Assembly (NCBI RefSeq): GCF_001013475.1
Contig: NZ_JZEF01000007.1
Span: forward strand, 1 to 60,970
Source: Xanthomonas arboricola pv. juglandis
GTDB lineage: Bacteria; Pseudomonadota; Gammaproteobacteria; Xanthomonadales; Xanthomonadaceae
Direction: 5' to 3'
DNA length: 60,970 bases
Part shown: positions 1 to 18,014 of the stretch, one piece after another
Position numbering within the stretch: the stretch's first letter is position 1
Layout of the letters: every line of letters starts with the position of its first letter
Translations under genes and position numbers: made by a program
Notes under the pieces: model-generated
Told to the model about the DNA's origin: nothing
Seen by the model: only the letters and a program-made list of their open reading frames with translations
The model's database searches: none

Positions 1-355
1 GCTGCTGCGCGGCACCAAGCGTGACGACGTCGAGCGCGGCCAGGTGCTGTGCAAGCCGGGTTCGATCAAGCCGCACACCGAGTTCGAAGCCGAAGTCTAC
101 GTGCTGTCCAAGGACGAGGGTGGCCGTCATACCCCGTTCTTCAAGGGCTACCGTCCGCAGTTCTACTTCCGCACCACCGATATCACTGGCGCTTGCCAGC
201 TGCCGGAAGGCGTGGAGATGGTGATGCCGGGCGACAACGTGAAGATGGTCGTGACCCTGATCAACCCGGTCGCGATGGACGAAGGTCTGCGCTTCGCCAT
301 CCGTGAAGGCGGTCGTACCGTCGGCGCCGGTGTGGTTGCCAAGATCATCAAGTAA
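1..355 (+). CDS. tuf: Elongation factor Tu, first copy (3' part only)
   Basis: The frame opens at base 2 and gives the last 117 residues of EF-Tu, the GTPase that carries aminoacyl-tRNA to the ribosome; the 5' part lies outside the window. What is visible is beta-barrel domains II/III, ending in VVAKIIK. The protein is identical to the end of the complete tuf at 16544-17734. At DNA level there are seven synonymous differences before base 182, then none through the stop and 8 bases beyond. As in E. coli tufB, it lies just upstream of a tRNA gene and secE-nusG. Identity is certain; truncation is by the window edge, not a lesion. Confidence 0.97.
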
Positions 356-399
356 GTGCCTGCGTCCAGTCGCCTCGTGGCGGCTGGATTCAAACGAAT

Positions 400-426
400 G
401 GCGGGCCGGCTGAACCGCGGTCCGCC
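400..426 (+). terminator. Terminator-like hairpin after the first tuf
   Basis: A 9-bp stem (GGCGGGCCG at 400-408, CGGTCCGCC at 418-426, one G-U pair) is followed by a mixed T-rich tract TTCGTTGTCTT rather than a clean U-run. It may be a weak terminator or a processing signal between tuf and tRNA-Trp. Confidence 0.4.
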
Positions 427-461
427 TTCGTTGTCTTAGGGTTTGCAGTAAACGAGTACAT

Positions 462-537
<76 letters not shown>

Positions 538-586
538 CTCCTCTTTCCGGCCCAGCGATTCGGGTCAGATCGGTAACTAGAGCCGG

Positions 587-997
587 ATGAATAGCAAAAT
601 CGAGCCTTCCAAAAGCGCGTCTGCTGCCAGCGCTGATATCGTGAAATACGTCATCTCCGCGCTTCTGGTGATCGCGGGGTTGTTTGTGTGGTTCTGGTTT
701 TCTGCGCCCGAGCGCGCCACCCAGTTCGGAGCCTGGACGCCGCAGTTGCGTGCGCTGGCCGTGATCGTGGGGTTGGTGGCGGGCGCATTCGTATTTTTGG
801 GAACCGGCAAAGGCCGGGAAACCCGTGAATTCATGTCCGAATCCAGGTTTGAGTTGCGCAAGGTGGTCTGGCCGACGCGCCAGGAAGCCATTCGCACGAC
901 CTGGGTCGTGATTGTTGTTGTGATCATTCTGAGTTTGCTGTTGGGCGGCTTCGACTTCGTCATCCAGAAGCTCACGCAGTGGTTCCTGGCTCGTTAA
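587..997 (+). CDS. secE: Preprotein translocase subunit SecE
   Basis: A 136-residue inner-membrane subunit of the SecYEG channel that clamps SecY. Three hydrophobic segments are visible (about residues 17-38, 52-72 and 104-124), as in the long three-span SecE of E. coli (127 aa). Between spans 2 and 3 lies the conserved amphipathic stretch with [13 protein letters not shown], the family signature. It is followed after 13 bases by nusG, the usual secE-nusG pair. The Shine-Dalgarno sequence before the ATG is weak. Confidence 0.96.
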   Translation: MNSKIEPSKSASAASADIVKYVISALLVIAGLFVWFWFSAPERATQFGAWTPQLRALAVIVGLVAGAFVFLGTGKGRETREFMSESRFELRKVVWPTRQEAIRTTWVVIVVVIILSLLLGGFDFVIQKLTQWFLAR

Positions 998-1010
998 GGA
1001 GAATCAAGCA

Positions 1011-1568
1011 GTGAAGCGTTGGTATGTCGTTCACGCCTATTCAGGCTTCGAAAAATCCGTTGCGCAGGCATTGCGCGACCGCATCGCCCGTACCGAGATG
1101 GAAGATCGTTTCGGCGACGTGTTGGTGCCGACCGAGGAAGTCATCGAGATGCGCGCCGGCCAGAAGCGCCGGTCCGAGCGCAAATTCTTCCCCGGCTACG
1201 TGCTGGTGCAGATCGAGACCCACGAAGAGGCCGGTATTCCGCGCATCGACAATGAAAGCTGGCACCTGGTGAAGGAAACTTCCAAGGTGATGGGCTTCAT
1301 TGGCGGCACCGCTGACCGTCCGTTGCCGATTCGCGACGAAGAGGCTGATGCGATCCTGCAACGTGTGCAGGACGGCGTTGAGAAGCCGCGTCCGAAGGTG
1401 CTGTTCGAGCCGGGTCAGATGGTGCGCGTCACCGATGGTCCGTTCAACGACTTCAATGGCGTGGTGGAAGAGGTCAATTACGAGAAGAGCAGGCTGCGGG
1501 TTGCCGTGCTCATCTTCGGTCGTTCCACGCCGGTCGAGCTCGAGTTCGGCCAGGTCGAGAAGGGCTGA
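1011..1568 (+). CDS. nusG: Transcription termination/antitermination factor NusG
   Basis: A 185-residue elongation factor that binds the RNA polymerase clamp and couples it to Rho or the ribosome. The N-terminal NGN domain starts with [15 protein letters not shown] and contains FFPGYVLV (about residues 59-66). The C-terminal KOW domain spans about residues 136-170 ([16 protein letters not shown]). The start is an internal-type GTG or ATG-equivalent codon read as Met, placed 13 bases after secE with AAGGAG just upstream, so the pair is one operon. Length matches the E. coli protein (181 aa). Confidence 0.97.
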   Translation: MKRWYVVHAYSGFEKSVAQALRDRIARTEMEDRFGDVLVPTEEVIEMRAGQKRRSERKFFPGYVLVQIETHEEAGIPRIDNESWHLVKETSKVMGFIGGTADRPLPIRDEEADAILQRVQDGVEKPRPKVLFEPGQMVRVTDGPFNDFNGVVEEVNYEKSRLRVAVLIFGRSTPVELEFGQVEKG

Positions 1569-1576
1569 CGCCGGTC

Positions 1577-1595
1577 GGGCGCCGTCTAGGCGCCC
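1577..1595 (+). terminator. GC-rich hairpin after nusG
   Basis: GGGCGCC and GGCGCCC form a perfect 7-bp stem around the loop GTCTA, 9 bases after the nusG stop. There is no following U-run, so it is either an inefficient terminator or an mRNA 3' stabiliser. The putative rplK promoter lies directly downstream. Confidence 0.45.
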
Positions 1596-1609
1596 GCCTT
1601 GAATGCTGT

Positions 1610-1615
1610 TATAGT
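1610..1615 (+). promoter_or_regulatory. Putative rplK promoter -10 and leader
   Basis: TATAGT at 1610-1615 is followed by GCGCGGCTCG. The same discriminator follows the strong TATAAT of the first rpsJ promoter (17885), which supports a stringently controlled r-protein promoter. No good -35 is seen at 16-18 bases. The leader to rplK (to 1767) has a perfect 9-bp hairpin at 1652-1673 (ATGGCTGCC/GGCAGCCAT). By analogy with other bacteria it may carry the L1 autoregulatory site, possibly around TGATGGGGAG, but this is inference. Confidence 0.5.
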
Positions 1616-1767
1616 GCGCGGCTCGCTGACCTGGCGAACCGCCGGGAACCAATGGCTGCCGCATGGCAGCCATCTGCGTGTGGTCAGAAACGTGAAGCCG
1701 GGACACGTGATTTCCCGGTCTGATGGGGAGCCTGCAGTCAAGGCGCTAGCACCCGGAGAGTATCGAA

Positions 1768-2196
1768 ATGGCAAAGAAGATAACTGCTTACATCAAGTTG
1801 CAGGTCAAGGCCGGTCAGGCCAATCCTGCGCCGCCGGTCGGCCCTGCCCTGGGTCAGCGCGGTCTGAACATCATGGAATTTTGCAAGGCGTTCAACGCAG
1901 CGACCTCCAAGCTGGAGCCGGGTCTGCCGACGCCGGTGGTTATCACTGCGTACTCCGACCGTACCTTCACCTTCATCACCAAGAGCACCCCGGCCAGCGT
2001 GCTGCTCAAGAAGGCTGCAGGCGTGACTTCCGGTTCCAAGCGCCCCAACACCGACAAGGTGGGCAAGGTGACGCGCAAGCAGCTGGAAGAGATCGCCAAG
2101 GTCAAGGAAGCCGATTTGACGGCGGCCGAGCTGGAAGCGGCAGTGCGTACGATTGCGGGTTCTGCCCGCAGCATGGGTTTGACGGTGGAGGGCTAA
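1768..2196 (+). CDS. rplK: 50S ribosomal protein L11
   Basis: A 142-residue protein, the same length as in E. coli, of the GTPase-associated centre of 23S rRNA, which contacts EF-G and RelA. It begins [31 protein letters not shown], with the proline-rich turn that binds thiostrepton-class drugs together with rRNA. The C-terminal RNA-binding half ends MGLTVEG. GGAGAG lies 8 bases before the ATG. The next gene, rplA, starts 3 bases after the stop, so the two are translationally linked. Confidence 0.98.
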   Translation: MAKKITAYIKLQVKAGQANPAPPVGPALGQRGLNIMEFCKAFNAATSKLEPGLPTPVVITAYSDRTFTFITKSTPASVLLKKAAGVTSGSKRPNTDKVGKVTRKQLEEIAKVKEADLTAAELEAAVRTIAGSARSMGLTVEG

Positions 2197-2199
2197 GAC

Positions 2200-2898
2200 A
2201 TGGCACAGAGCAAGCGCGTTAAGGCCATTGCGGCCGCTGTCGTTCCGGGCAAGACCTATGCCTTCGAAGACGCAATCAAGATCCTGAAGACCGTGACCAA
2301 GGCCAAGTTCGTCGAGTCGATCGACGTTGCCGTGCGCCTGGGCGTGGACGCCAAGAAGTCCGACCAGCAGGTGCGCGGTTCGACCGTGCTGCCGGCCGGT
2401 ACCGGCAAGAGCGTGCGCGTTGCCGTGTTCGCACCGGCCGGTGCCAAGGCTGACGAAGCCCTGGCCGCTGGTGCCGAGGCGGTGGGCATGGACGACCTGG
2501 CCGAGAAGATGCAGGCCGGCGATCTGAGCTACGACGTGGTCATCGCCACCCCGGACGCGATGCGCGTCGTCGGTAAGCTCGGCACCCTGCTGGGCCCGCG
2601 CGGCCTGATGCCGAACCCGAAGGTCGGCACCGTGTCGGCCAACCCGGGCGAAGCGGTCAAGAATGCCAAGTCGGGTCAGGTGCGTTACCGCACCGACAAG
2701 GCCGGCATCATCCACTGCACCATCGGCAAGGCCAGCTTCGATGACGAAGCGCTGAAGTCGAACCTGCAGGCGCTGCTGCTGGACCTGATCAAGGCCAAGC
2801 CGGCCACCTCGAAGGGTACCTACCTGCAGAAGGTGTCGGTCAGCTCGACGATGGGCCCTGGCGTGACCGTCGACCAGTCCAGCCTTGCGCTGAAGTGA
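2200..2898 (+). CDS. rplA: 50S ribosomal protein L1
   Basis: A 232-residue protein of the mobile L1 stalk that moves deacylated tRNA out of the E site (E. coli 234 aa). Characteristic stretches include the domain II block [18 protein letters not shown] (about residues 128-145) and the terminal TMGPGVTVD. In many bacteria L1 is also the translational repressor of the rplKA mRNA, and a leader for this exists upstream of rplK. The gap to rplJ is unusually long, so rplJL is likely a separate transcription or control unit. Confidence 0.98.
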   Translation: MAQSKRVKAIAAAVVPGKTYAFEDAIKILKTVTKAKFVESIDVAVRLGVDAKKSDQQVRGSTVLPAGTGKSVRVAVFAPAGAKADEALAAGAEAVGMDDLAEKMQAGDLSYDVVIATPDAMRVVGKLGTLLGPRGLMPNPKVGTVSANPGEAVKNAKSGQVRYRTDKAGIIHCTIGKASFDDEALKSNLQALLLDLIKAKPATSKGTYLQKVSVSSTMGPGVTVDQSSLALK

Positions 2899-3444
2899 GT
2901 TGAGGGGTCGGGCCTGTCATGGGCCTGACCCGTCGGTGTAGTACAGCATTGTTTTTCCGGCCCGGGTCACCGTGTGCTGGGAGTCCGTTCCCTCCTTTGG
3001 GGTAACGGACATTTTGAAGGCGATCGTCGGCATGTCCGGCGGTAGCCGTCAAAGACCGCAGGCGCGGTCAGCGCAGATCGACGACGGGCATGGATGCTCG
3101 CACTGGCAGGGAGTCGCCGTCGATGCAGCGGGATCGCTTAATCAGGTTCGCAAGAGCCGGCCGGCGTAGATGGTGTCGCCCTTCTGGAGCTTTCTGGTTT
3201 ACGCGCGTCTGGGACATCCCGGATCGAGCCCACTCCAGGTCTAGAACGGCCACCAAAGGAACATCGGTCGATGTTCCCGGCTTCCAGGAAGGAGGCTGCC
3301 CTGGACCGCAACCGGCAGGAGCCGCGAGCGGAGTAGTTTGAAGCTGTGATTTGGGATTCGGCATTGGGGATTTGCAAGCTGCTTCACGGCTCTGGCGAAT
3401 CCCCAATCACCAATTCCGAATCCCAGCTTTAACGGAGGAGTGCA
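2899..3444 (+). promoter_or_regulatory. rplA-rplJ intergenic region with long rplJ leader
   Basis: These 546 bases hold no credible gene. They begin with a 10-bp hairpin (2905-2914 with 2922-2931, one G-U, no U-run). The middle is likely the structured L10 mRNA leader, which in other bacteria binds L10(L12)4 to repress rplJL. The 3' part is a palindromic GGGATTC-type repeat (3352-3425) ending 5 bases before the ribosome-binding site AACGGAGG (3431-3438). I see no convincing promoter. The L10 role is family knowledge, not read directly from the sequence. Confidence 0.55.
3352..3425. repeat. Palindromic GGGATTC-type intergenic repeat, copy 1
   Basis: The left arm carries TGGGATTCGG then TTGGGGATTTGC; the right arm carries GCGAATCCCCAA then CCGAATCCCA. 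The ends form a perfect 10-bp inverted repeat with a second inner pairing. Related copies lie at 4482-4563 and 59567-59653. It ends just before the rplJ Shine-Dalgarno sequence. Confidence 0.8.
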
Positions 3445-3978
3445 ATGGCTCTCAATCTGTCTCAGAAGCAAGAAGTAGTCGCCGAGCTGGCAGACATCGC
3501 CGCCAAGGCTCACTCCTTGATCGCCGCAGAATACGCTGGCATCACGGTCTCCCAGATGACCGCGATGCGCAAGCAGGCACGCGAAACCGGCGTGTTCTTG
3601 AAAGTTGTCAAGAACACCCTGGCTGCGCGCGCCGTTGAAGGTACTGATTTCGCTGTCGTCGCTGACAAGCTGGTCGGTCCTTTGCTGTATGCGTTTTCGA
3701 TGGAGGAGCCCGGCGCTGCCGGTCGCCTGATCAAGGAATTCGCCAAGGGCAACGACAAGTTGCAGGCCAAGGTCGTGTCCATCGGCGGGGAACTGTTCCC
3801 GGCTGGCCACGTCGACGTGTTGGCTTCGCTGCCGACCCGCGATCAGGCCCTGGCCATGCTGGCCCGCGTGCTGTCCGAACCGGCTGCCATGTTTGCCCGT
3901 GCCGTCAAGGCCGTGGGCGACAAGCAGGGTGGTGGCGACGAAGCCGCCGCGCCGGTCGCCGAGACTGCCGAAGCTTGA
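3445..3978 (+). CDS. rplJ: 50S ribosomal protein L10
   Basis: A 177-residue protein that anchors the L7/L12 dimers at the base of the ribosomal stalk; E. coli L10 is 165 aa. It begins [16 protein letters not shown] and contains the conserved [19 protein letters not shown] (about residues 29-47). The C-terminal helix that binds L7/L12 ends in an Ala/Glu-rich tail. The start follows a strong AACGGAGG at 3431-3438. It is followed by rplL after 54 bases. L10 complexed with L12 is expected to repress this mRNA through the leader. Confidence 0.97.
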   Translation: MALNLSQKQEVVAELADIAAKAHSLIAAEYAGITVSQMTAMRKQARETGVFLKVVKNTLAARAVEGTDFAVVADKLVGPLLYAFSMEEPGAAGRLIKEFAKGNDKLQAKVVSIGGELFPAGHVDVLASLPTRDQALAMLARVLSEPAAMFARAVKAVGDKQGGGDEAAAPVAETAEA

Positions 3979-4032
3979 TGTCCTAGCGTTCGCTAGAACC
4001 CCAATCCAGAAAATCATTTAAAGGTAATCACA

Positions 4033-4398
4033 ATGTCCCTTACCAACGAACAGATCGTCGACGCCATCGCCGAGAAGTCCCTGATGGAAGTGATGGAGCT
4101 GGTCAAGGCCATCGAAGAAAAGTTCGGCGTCTCCGCCGCCGCTCCGGTCGCTGCCGCTGCAGCTGGCCCGGCCGCCGTGGTCGAAGAGCAGACCGAGTTC
4201 AACGTGGTGCTGGTTGATTGCGGCGCCAACAAGGTCGGCGTCATTAAGGCCGTCCGCGCCGTGACCGGCCTGGGTCTGAAGGAAGCCAAGGATCTGACCG
4301 AAGCCGGCGGCATCCTGAAGGAAGGCGCCACCAAGGACGAAGCCGAGAAGATCAAGAAGGAACTGACCGAAGCCGGCGCCAAGGTCGAAGTCAAGTAA
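4033..4398 (+). CDS. rplL: 50S ribosomal protein L7/L12
   Basis: A 121-residue stalk protein, present as several dimers per ribosome, that recruits and stimulates translational GTPases. The N-terminal dimerisation domain (about residues 1-34) is followed by the flexible Ala/Val/Pro hinge (about 35-52) and the globular C-terminal domain containing [23 protein letters not shown]. Length equals the E. coli protein. AAGGTAATCACAATG provides the start context. A hairpin 43 bases after the stop probably attenuates readthrough into rpoB. Confidence 0.98.
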   Translation: MSLTNEQIVDAIAEKSLMEVMELVKAIEEKFGVSAAAPVAAAAAGPAAVVEEQTEFNVVLVDCGANKVGVIKAVRAVTGLGLKEAKDLTEAGGILKEGATKDEAEKIKKELTEAGAKVEVK

Positions 4399-4440
4399 GC
4401 AGCATCTTGCATCGCCAGCGTTTCATGGTGATGCACTGAA

Positions 4441-4468
4441 GGCTGGGAGCGTAAAGCTCCCGGCCTTT
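4441..4468 (+). terminator. rplL-rpoB attenuator-like hairpin
   Basis: A 10-bp stem (GGCTGGGAGC at 4441-4450 with GCTCCCGGCC at 4456-4465, one G-U) has loop GTAAA and only three Ts after it. In E. coli a partial terminator at this same place lowers rpoBC expression relative to rplJL; the weak U-run fits partial termination. Confidence 0.6.
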
Positions 4469-4481
4469 GGCCGTTTCGGGC

Positions 4482-4563
4482 GGGAATCGAGAATCGGGAT
4501 TGGGGAATCGCAAATGCAACATCGCGTGCTCATCCGATTCCCATTTCTCCATTCCCGATTCCC
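4482..4563. repeat. Palindromic GGGATTC-type intergenic repeat, copy 2
   Basis: GGGAATCG at 4482-4489 pairs with CGATTCCC at 4556-4563. Inside, GATTGGGGAATCG faces CGATTCCCATTTCTCC. This is the same family as the copies at 3352 and 59567. It sits between the attenuator hairpin and rpoB. Confidence 0.75.
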
Positions 4564-4580
4564 GGCCTCACCGAGTTGGT

Positions 4581-4637
4581 AGTTGGAAGTAGCGGGAGAA
4601 GGCGTGCTGGTGCCGGCAATACCAGCGACTTCCAACT
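4581..4637. repeat. Nested inverted repeat upstream of rpoB
   Basis: AGTTGGAAGT (4581-4590) pairs perfectly with ACTTCCAACT (4628-4637). An inner hairpin GCTGGT (4606-4611)/ACCAGC (4621-4626) lies within. The structure ends about 60 bases before the rpoB start and would be part of the rpoB leader RNA. Confidence 0.65.
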
Positions 4638-4697
4638 GACAATTTTGTTATTTCAGGGCCGCCGCGACGCGGCCCCCGCAGCCTAGGGTGAAGACTC

Positions 4698-8849
<4,152 letters not shown>

Positions 8850-8855
8850 TCGAGA

Positions 8856-8890
8856 CGGATCCCTGCGCCGCGCTGCGGTGCGGGGATCCG
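8856..8890 (+). other. Hairpin in the rpoB-rpoC spacer
   Basis: CGGATCCC (8856-8863) pairs with GGGATCCG (8883-8890); the GC-rich sequence between them can fold further. No U-run follows, so it is more likely an RNA processing or stability element than a terminator. Confidence 0.5.
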
Positions 8891-8949
8891 GAACCTAAGG
8901 CCCTCGGTTTCATCTCAGCTACGAAATTCCTCCGACCCGGAGATATCAA

Positions 8950-13164
<4,215 letters not shown>

Positions 13165-13172
13165 GCGCTCCG

Positions 13173-13194
13173 ACGGCGGTCGCAAGACCGCCGT
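13173..13194 (+). other. GCAA-loop hairpin after rpoC
   Basis: ACGGCGGTC (13173-13181) and GACCGCCGT (13186-13194) form a perfect 9-bp stem closed by a stable GCAA tetraloop, 8 bases after the rpoC stop. No T-run follows directly, so it probably protects the mRNA 3' end upstream of the true terminator. Confidence 0.65.
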
Positions 13195-13208
13195 AAGCCA
13201 AGCGAAAA

Positions 13209-13232
13209 GGAGGGCAGGAGGCCCTCCGTTTT
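13209..13232 (+). terminator. rpoC terminator
   Basis: GGAGGGC (13209-13215) and GCCCTCC (13221-13227) form a perfect 7-bp stem with loop AGGAG, followed by GTTTT. It separates rpoBC from the rpsL promoter about 40 bases downstream. Confidence 0.7.
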
Positions 13233-13272
13233 CCGGCCTTGGATGGGCCAGCAGGGTTAGAATTCCGTGAAG

Positions 13273-13302
13273 TTGACGGAGTTTCGTCCTGCCAGCTATA
13301 CT
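13273..13302 (+). promoter_or_regulatory. rpsL (str operon) sigma70 promoter
   Basis: TTGACG at 13273-13278 and TATACT at 13297-13302 are separated by 18 bases. The predicted start point is near 13309, only a few bases before the stem-loop at 13313. The arrangement closely matches the second rpsJ promoter at 18012-18040. Confidence 0.75.
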
Positions 13303-13312
13303 TCCCTGTCTC

Positions 13313-13343
13313 GGCGGGCCGTTTTTCGGCCTGCCTTTGTTTT
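13313..13343 (+). promoter_or_regulatory. 5'-terminal stem-loop of the str operon mRNA
   Basis: GGCGGGCCG (13313-13321) pairs with CGGCCTGCC (13327-13335) through 9 bp including one G-U pair, with loop TTTTT, followed by TTTGTTTT. It begins 10 bases after the -10 hexamer. It could be a promoter-proximal attenuator or a 5' cap-like stabiliser; the same element opens the S10 mRNA. Confidence 0.7.
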
Positions 13344-13385
13344 CGTGCAAGGCCGTCTCGGCCTCTCAATCAGAAGAATCAACTG

Positions 13386-13760
13386 ATGACGACGATCAAT
13401 CAGCTGGTCCGCAAGCCTCGGCAAGCGACCACCTACAAGAGTGCCTCCCCGGCACTGGACAAGTGTCCGCAGCGCCGTGGCGTCTGCACACGCGTCTACA
13501 CCACTACCCCGAAGAAGCCGAACTCGGCCCTACGTAAGGTTGCCAAAGTGCGCCTGACGAACCAGGAAGAGGTCATCAGCTACATCGGTGGTGAAGGCCA
13601 CAACCTGCAGGAGCACTCCGTGGTCCTGATTCGTGGTGGCCGCGTCAAGGATCTTCCCGGTGTGCGTTATCACACCGTCCGTGGTTCGCTGGACGCCGCC
13701 GGCGTCGCAAAGCGCCGTCAAGGTCGTTCCAAGTACGGCGCCAAGCGCCCGAAGAGCTAA
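13386..13760 (+). CDS. rpsL: 30S ribosomal protein S12
   Basis: A 124-residue decoding-centre protein, same length as in E. coli. The start ATG at 13386 gives the family N-terminus [13 protein letters not shown]; upstream in-frame codons belong to the leader. K43 and K88 (in [12 protein letters not shown] and [16 protein letters not shown]) are the wild-type residues, so no classic streptomycin-resistance mutation is present. It heads the str operon (rpsL-rpsG-fusA-tuf) behind the promoter and stem-loop at 13273-13343. The Shine-Dalgarno sequence is weak. Confidence 0.98.
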
Positions 13761-13772
13761 GGAAACACTCCA

Positions 13773-14240
13773 ATGTCCCGTAAAGGTTCTACTCCGCAGC
13801 GCACCGTCCTGCCTGATCCAAAGCATGGCAGCGAAACCATTGCCCGCTTCATCAATATGGTGATGCAAAGTGGCAAGAAGTCGGTTGCTGAGAAAATTGT
13901 CTATGGCGCGATGGACGTCATTGGCGAAAAGAATCCGAATGCCGTCGAGCTGGTGCAGAAAGCACTGGACAACGTGGCCCCGGCTGTCGAAGTTAAATCG
14001 CGTCGCGTCGGTGGTGCTACCTATCAGGTGCCCGTCGAAGTGCGCTCCTCCCGTCGCATGGCGCTGGCAATGCGCTGGTTGATCGATTCCGCGCGCAAGC
14101 GTGGCGAGAACACCATGCCGCGCAAGCTGGCTGCAGAACTGTTGGACGCCTCGGAAAGCCGTGGCGGCGCGATCAAGAAGCGCGAAGAGACGCACCGTAT
14201 GGCGGAGGCGAACAAGGCGTTCGCACATTACCGCTGGTGA
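13773..14240 (+). CDS. rpsG: 30S ribosomal protein S7
   Basis: A 155-residue primary 16S rRNA-binding protein that nucleates assembly of the 30S head. It begins [21 protein letters not shown] and contains [16 protein letters not shown], the beta-hairpin arm contacting E-site tRNA. It starts 12 bases after rpsL with AAGGAAAC upstream. In E. coli S7 represses its own operon through the rpsL-rpsG spacer; that spacer is too short here for the same structure. Confidence 0.98.
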   Translation: MSRKGSTPQRTVLPDPKHGSETIARFINMVMQSGKKSVAEKIVYGAMDVIGEKNPNAVELVQKALDNVAPAVEVKSRRVGGATYQVPVEVRSSRRMALAMRWLIDSARKRGENTMPRKLAAELLDASESRGGAIKKREETHRMAEANKAFAHYRW

Positions 14241-14290
14241 CCTCGTGGGCCTTGGTAACGGGGCCCTTCAGCACCATCTGAGTGCTGTTT

Positions 14291-14338
14291 GCGACGCGTT
14301 ACGCGTCGCATCCAATCCGAAGGCCGCCGAAAGGCGGC
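14291..14338 (+). other. Two hairpins in the rpsG-fusA spacer
   Basis: GCGACGCG (14291-14298) and CGCGTCGC (14302-14309) form a perfect 8-bp stem over loop TTA. GCCGCC (14323-14328) and GGCGGC (14333-14338) form a 6-bp stem over a GAAA tetraloop. Neither has a U-run, so RNA processing or translational control of fusA is more likely than termination. Confidence 0.55.
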
Positions 14339-14377
14339 GTTCGGCCATCCGAAATCCAAGAAATTGAGAGGCTCCCC

Positions 14378-16495
14378 GTGGCCCGCACCACCCCTATCGA
14401 GCGTTACCGCAACTTCGGCATCATGGCCCACATCGATGCCGGCAAGACCACCACCTCCGAGCGCATCCTGTTCTACACCGGTGTCAGTCACAAGATCGGC
14501 GAAGTCCATGACGGCGCTGCAGTGATGGACTGGATGGAGCAGGAGCAGGAGCGTGGTATCACCATCACCTCCGCTGCGACCACCGCGTTCTGGTCGGGCA
14601 TGGACAAGTCCATGCCGCAGCACCGCTTCAACATCATCGACACCCCCGGGCACGTTGACTTCACCATCGAAGTGGAGCGCTCCTTGCGCGTGCTCGACGG
14701 TGCGGTGTTCGTGCTGTGCGCCGTCGGTGGCGTGCAGCCGCAGTCCGAGACCGTGTGGCGCCAGGCCAACAAGTACGCCGTGCCGCGCATGGCCTTCGTC
14801 AACAAGATGGACCGTACCGGTGCCAACTTCGACAAGGTCGTCGAGCAGCTGAAGGCCCGTCTGGGTGCGTACGCCGTGCCGATGCAGGTGCCGATCGGCG
14901 CTGAAGATGGCTTCGAGGGCGTGGTCGACCTGCTCAAGATGAAGGCGATCCATTGGGATACCGCATCGCAGGGCACCACTTTCGAATACCGCGACATCCC
15001 GGCCGATCTGGTCGAGATCGCGACCGAGGCGCGTTCGTTCATGGTCGAGGCGGCTGCAGAAGCCAGCGAAGACCTGATGGACAAGTACCTCAACGAAGGC
15101 GACCTGAGCGAAGAAGAGATCCTGGTGGGTCTGCGCGAGCGCACCCTGAAGGTCGAAATCGTGCCGGTGTTCTGTGGCTCGGCGTTCAAGAACAAGGGCG
15201 TGCAGGCCATGCTCGACGGCGTCGTGCACCTGCTGCCGTCGCCGGCCGACCGTCCGCCGGTCCAGGGTATCGATGAGGACGAGAAGGAAGACACCCGTCC
15301 GGCCACCGATACCGCGCCGTTCTCGGCGTTGGCGTTCAAGATCATGACCGACCCGTTCGTGGGCTCGCTGACGTTCTTCCGTGTCTACTCGGGCACGTTG
15401 AACTCCGGCGACCAGGTCTACAACCCGGTCAAGTCGAAGAAAGAGCGCGTGGGCCGCATCCTGCAGATGCACTCCAACAATCGCGAAGAGATCAAGGAAG
15501 TGCGCGCTGGTGACATCGCCGCTGCCGTGGGTCTGAAGGACGTCACCACCGGCGACACGCTGTGTGCGCAGGACAAGGTCATCACCCTGGAGCGCATGGT
15601 GTTCCCGGAGCCGGTGATCTCGATGGCGGTGGAGCCCAAGACCAAGTCGGACCAGGAAAAGATGGGCATGGCCCTGGGCCGTCTGGCGCAGGAAGATCCC
15701 TCGTTCCGCGTCAAGACCGACGAAGAATCCGGCCAGACCATCATCTCGGGCATGGGCGAGTTGCACCTGGACATCATCGTCGACCGTATGCGTCGCGAGT
15801 TCAATGTCGAGGCCAACGTCGGCAAGCCGCAGGTGGCCTACCGCGAAACCATCCGCAAGTCCGACGTCAAGTCCGACTACAAGCACGCCAAGCAGTCCGG
15901 TGGTAAGGGTCAGTACGGTCACGTGGTGATCGAGCTGTCGCCGATGACCGAGGACGATCGCAAGAGCGACAACGTCAAGGACGATTTCCTCTTCATCAAC
16001 GACATCACCGGCGGCATCATCCCGAAGGAATTCATCCCCTCGGTCGAAAAGGGTCTGCGCGAGACGATCACCAGTGGTCCGATCGCCGGCTTCCCGGTGG
16101 TGGGCGTGAAGGTCAAGCTGGTGTTCGGTTCGTACCACGACGTCGACTCCTCGGAAATGGCGTTCAAGCTGGCCGCGTCGATGGCGTTCAAGCAGGGCTT
16201 TGCGAAAGCCAGCCCGGTGTTGCTGGAGCCGATCATGAAGGTCGAAATCGTCAGTCCGGAGGATTACCTGGGTGACGTGATGGGCGACGTGAGCCGCCGT
16301 CGTGGCGTGTTGCAGGGTCAGGACGACAGCCCGTCGGGCAAGATCATCAACGCGATGATTCCGCTGGGTGAAATGTTCGGCTACGCGACCTCGCTGCGCT
16401 CGATGAGCCAGGGCCGTGCGACGTTCTCGATGGAATTCGACCACTACGAAGAGGCACCGGCCAACATCGCCGACGCCGTCACCAAGAAGGGCTGA
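14378..16495 (+). CDS. fusA: Elongation factor G
   Basis: A 705-residue GTPase that drives ribosomal translocation. I place the start at the GTG at 14378, with GAGAGG 6-11 bases upstream, because it gives the family N-terminus [23 protein letters not shown]; the longer frame only reads through hairpins. G-domain motifs are [16 protein letters not shown] and NKMDRTG. Domains II-V follow at normal length. It is third in the str operon, and tuf follows 48 bases later. Confidence 0.97.
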   Translation: MARTTPIERYRNFGIMAHIDAGKTTTSERILFYTGVSHKIGEVHDGAAVMDWMEQEQERGITITSAATTAFWSGMDKSMPQHRFNIIDTPGHVDFTIEVERSLRVLDGAVFVLCAVGGVQPQSETVWRQANKYAVPRMAFVNKMDRTGANFDKVVEQLKARLGAYAVPMQVPIGAEDGFEGVVDLLKMKAIHWDTASQGTTFEYRDIPADLVEIATEARSFMVEAAAEASEDLMDKYLNEGDLSEEEILVGLRERTLKVEIVPVFCGSAFKNKGVQAMLDGVVHLLPSPADRPPVQGIDEDEKEDTRPATDTAPFSALAFKIMTDPFVGSLTFFRVYSGTLNSGDQVYNPVKSKKERVGRILQMHSNNREEIKEVRAGDIAAAVGLKDVTTGDTLCAQDKVITLERMVFPEPVISMAVEPKTKSDQEKMGMALGRLAQEDPSFRVKTDEESGQTIISGMGELHLDIIVDRMRREFNVEANVGKPQVAYRETIRKSDVKSDYKHAKQSGGKGQYGHVVIELSPMTEDDRKSDNVKDDFLFINDITGGIIPKEFIPSVEKGLRETITSGPIAGFPVVGVKVKLVFGSYHDVDSSEMAFKLAASMAFKQGFAKASPVLLEPIMKVEIVSPEDYLGDVMGDVSRRRGVLQGQDDSPSGKIINAMIPLGEMFGYATSLRSMSQGRATFSMEFDHYEEAPANIADAVTKKG

Positions 16496-16543
16496 GTTCG
16501 CTCAGCCGCTTCTCACAAATTTTTCAATTAGAGGTAGTTAGTC

Positions 16544-17734
<1,191 letters not shown>

Positions 17735-17780
17735 GTGCCTGCAGCCCGGCGGCGTTCAGTCGCTGGATCTGCAAAAGGGA

Positions 17781-17807
17781 GGGTCGGCGCAAGCCGGCCC
17801 TTTTTTT
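17781..17807 (+). terminator. Intrinsic terminator of the str operon
   Basis: GGGTCGGC (17781-17788) and GCCGGCCC (17793-17800) form an 8-bp stem (one G-U) over a GCAA tetraloop, followed by seven Ts (17801-17807). Confidence 0.93.
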
Positions 17808-17861
17808 GTGCGCCAGGCCGGGTGGACATGCACAAGACAGCGTATTGATGGAGCGGGGCGC

Positions 17862-17890
17862 TTGCACAGGTAAAAGCCCATCGCTATAAT
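17862..17890 (+). promoter_or_regulatory. rpsJ promoter P1
   Basis: TTGCAC at 17862-17867 and a consensus TATAAT at 17885-17890 are separated by 17 bases. The GC-rich discriminator GCGCGGCTCG downstream is typical of stringently controlled ribosomal promoters. The transcript would carry a leader of about 300 bases before rpsJ. Confidence 0.8.
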
Positions 17891-17994
17891 GCGCGGCTCG
17901 GTGTCCCTGGGTAGGGCGCTGAGTTACAGCGAAAAGAACGGCAGGATGCCGCTCGTGTTCGCCAGACCGGGAAGGTCGCGTTGCATGGAGCACT

Positions 17995-18014
17995 CAACAA
18001 CTCACATGTTGTTG
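17995..18014. repeat. Inverted repeat overlapping the P2 -35 box
   Basis: CAACAAC (17995-18001) and GTTGTTG (18008-18014) form a perfect 7-bp inverted repeat around TCACAT. Its right arm shares three bases with the P2 -35 hexamer (18012-18017), so it could act as an operator or, in P1 transcripts, as a hairpin. Confidence 0.55.

Noticed and set aside
2899..3444. A small gene between rplA and rplJ
   Set aside because: Frames of 65-112 codons exist on both strands, but they read through palindromes and lack start signals; the region fits a regulatory leader.
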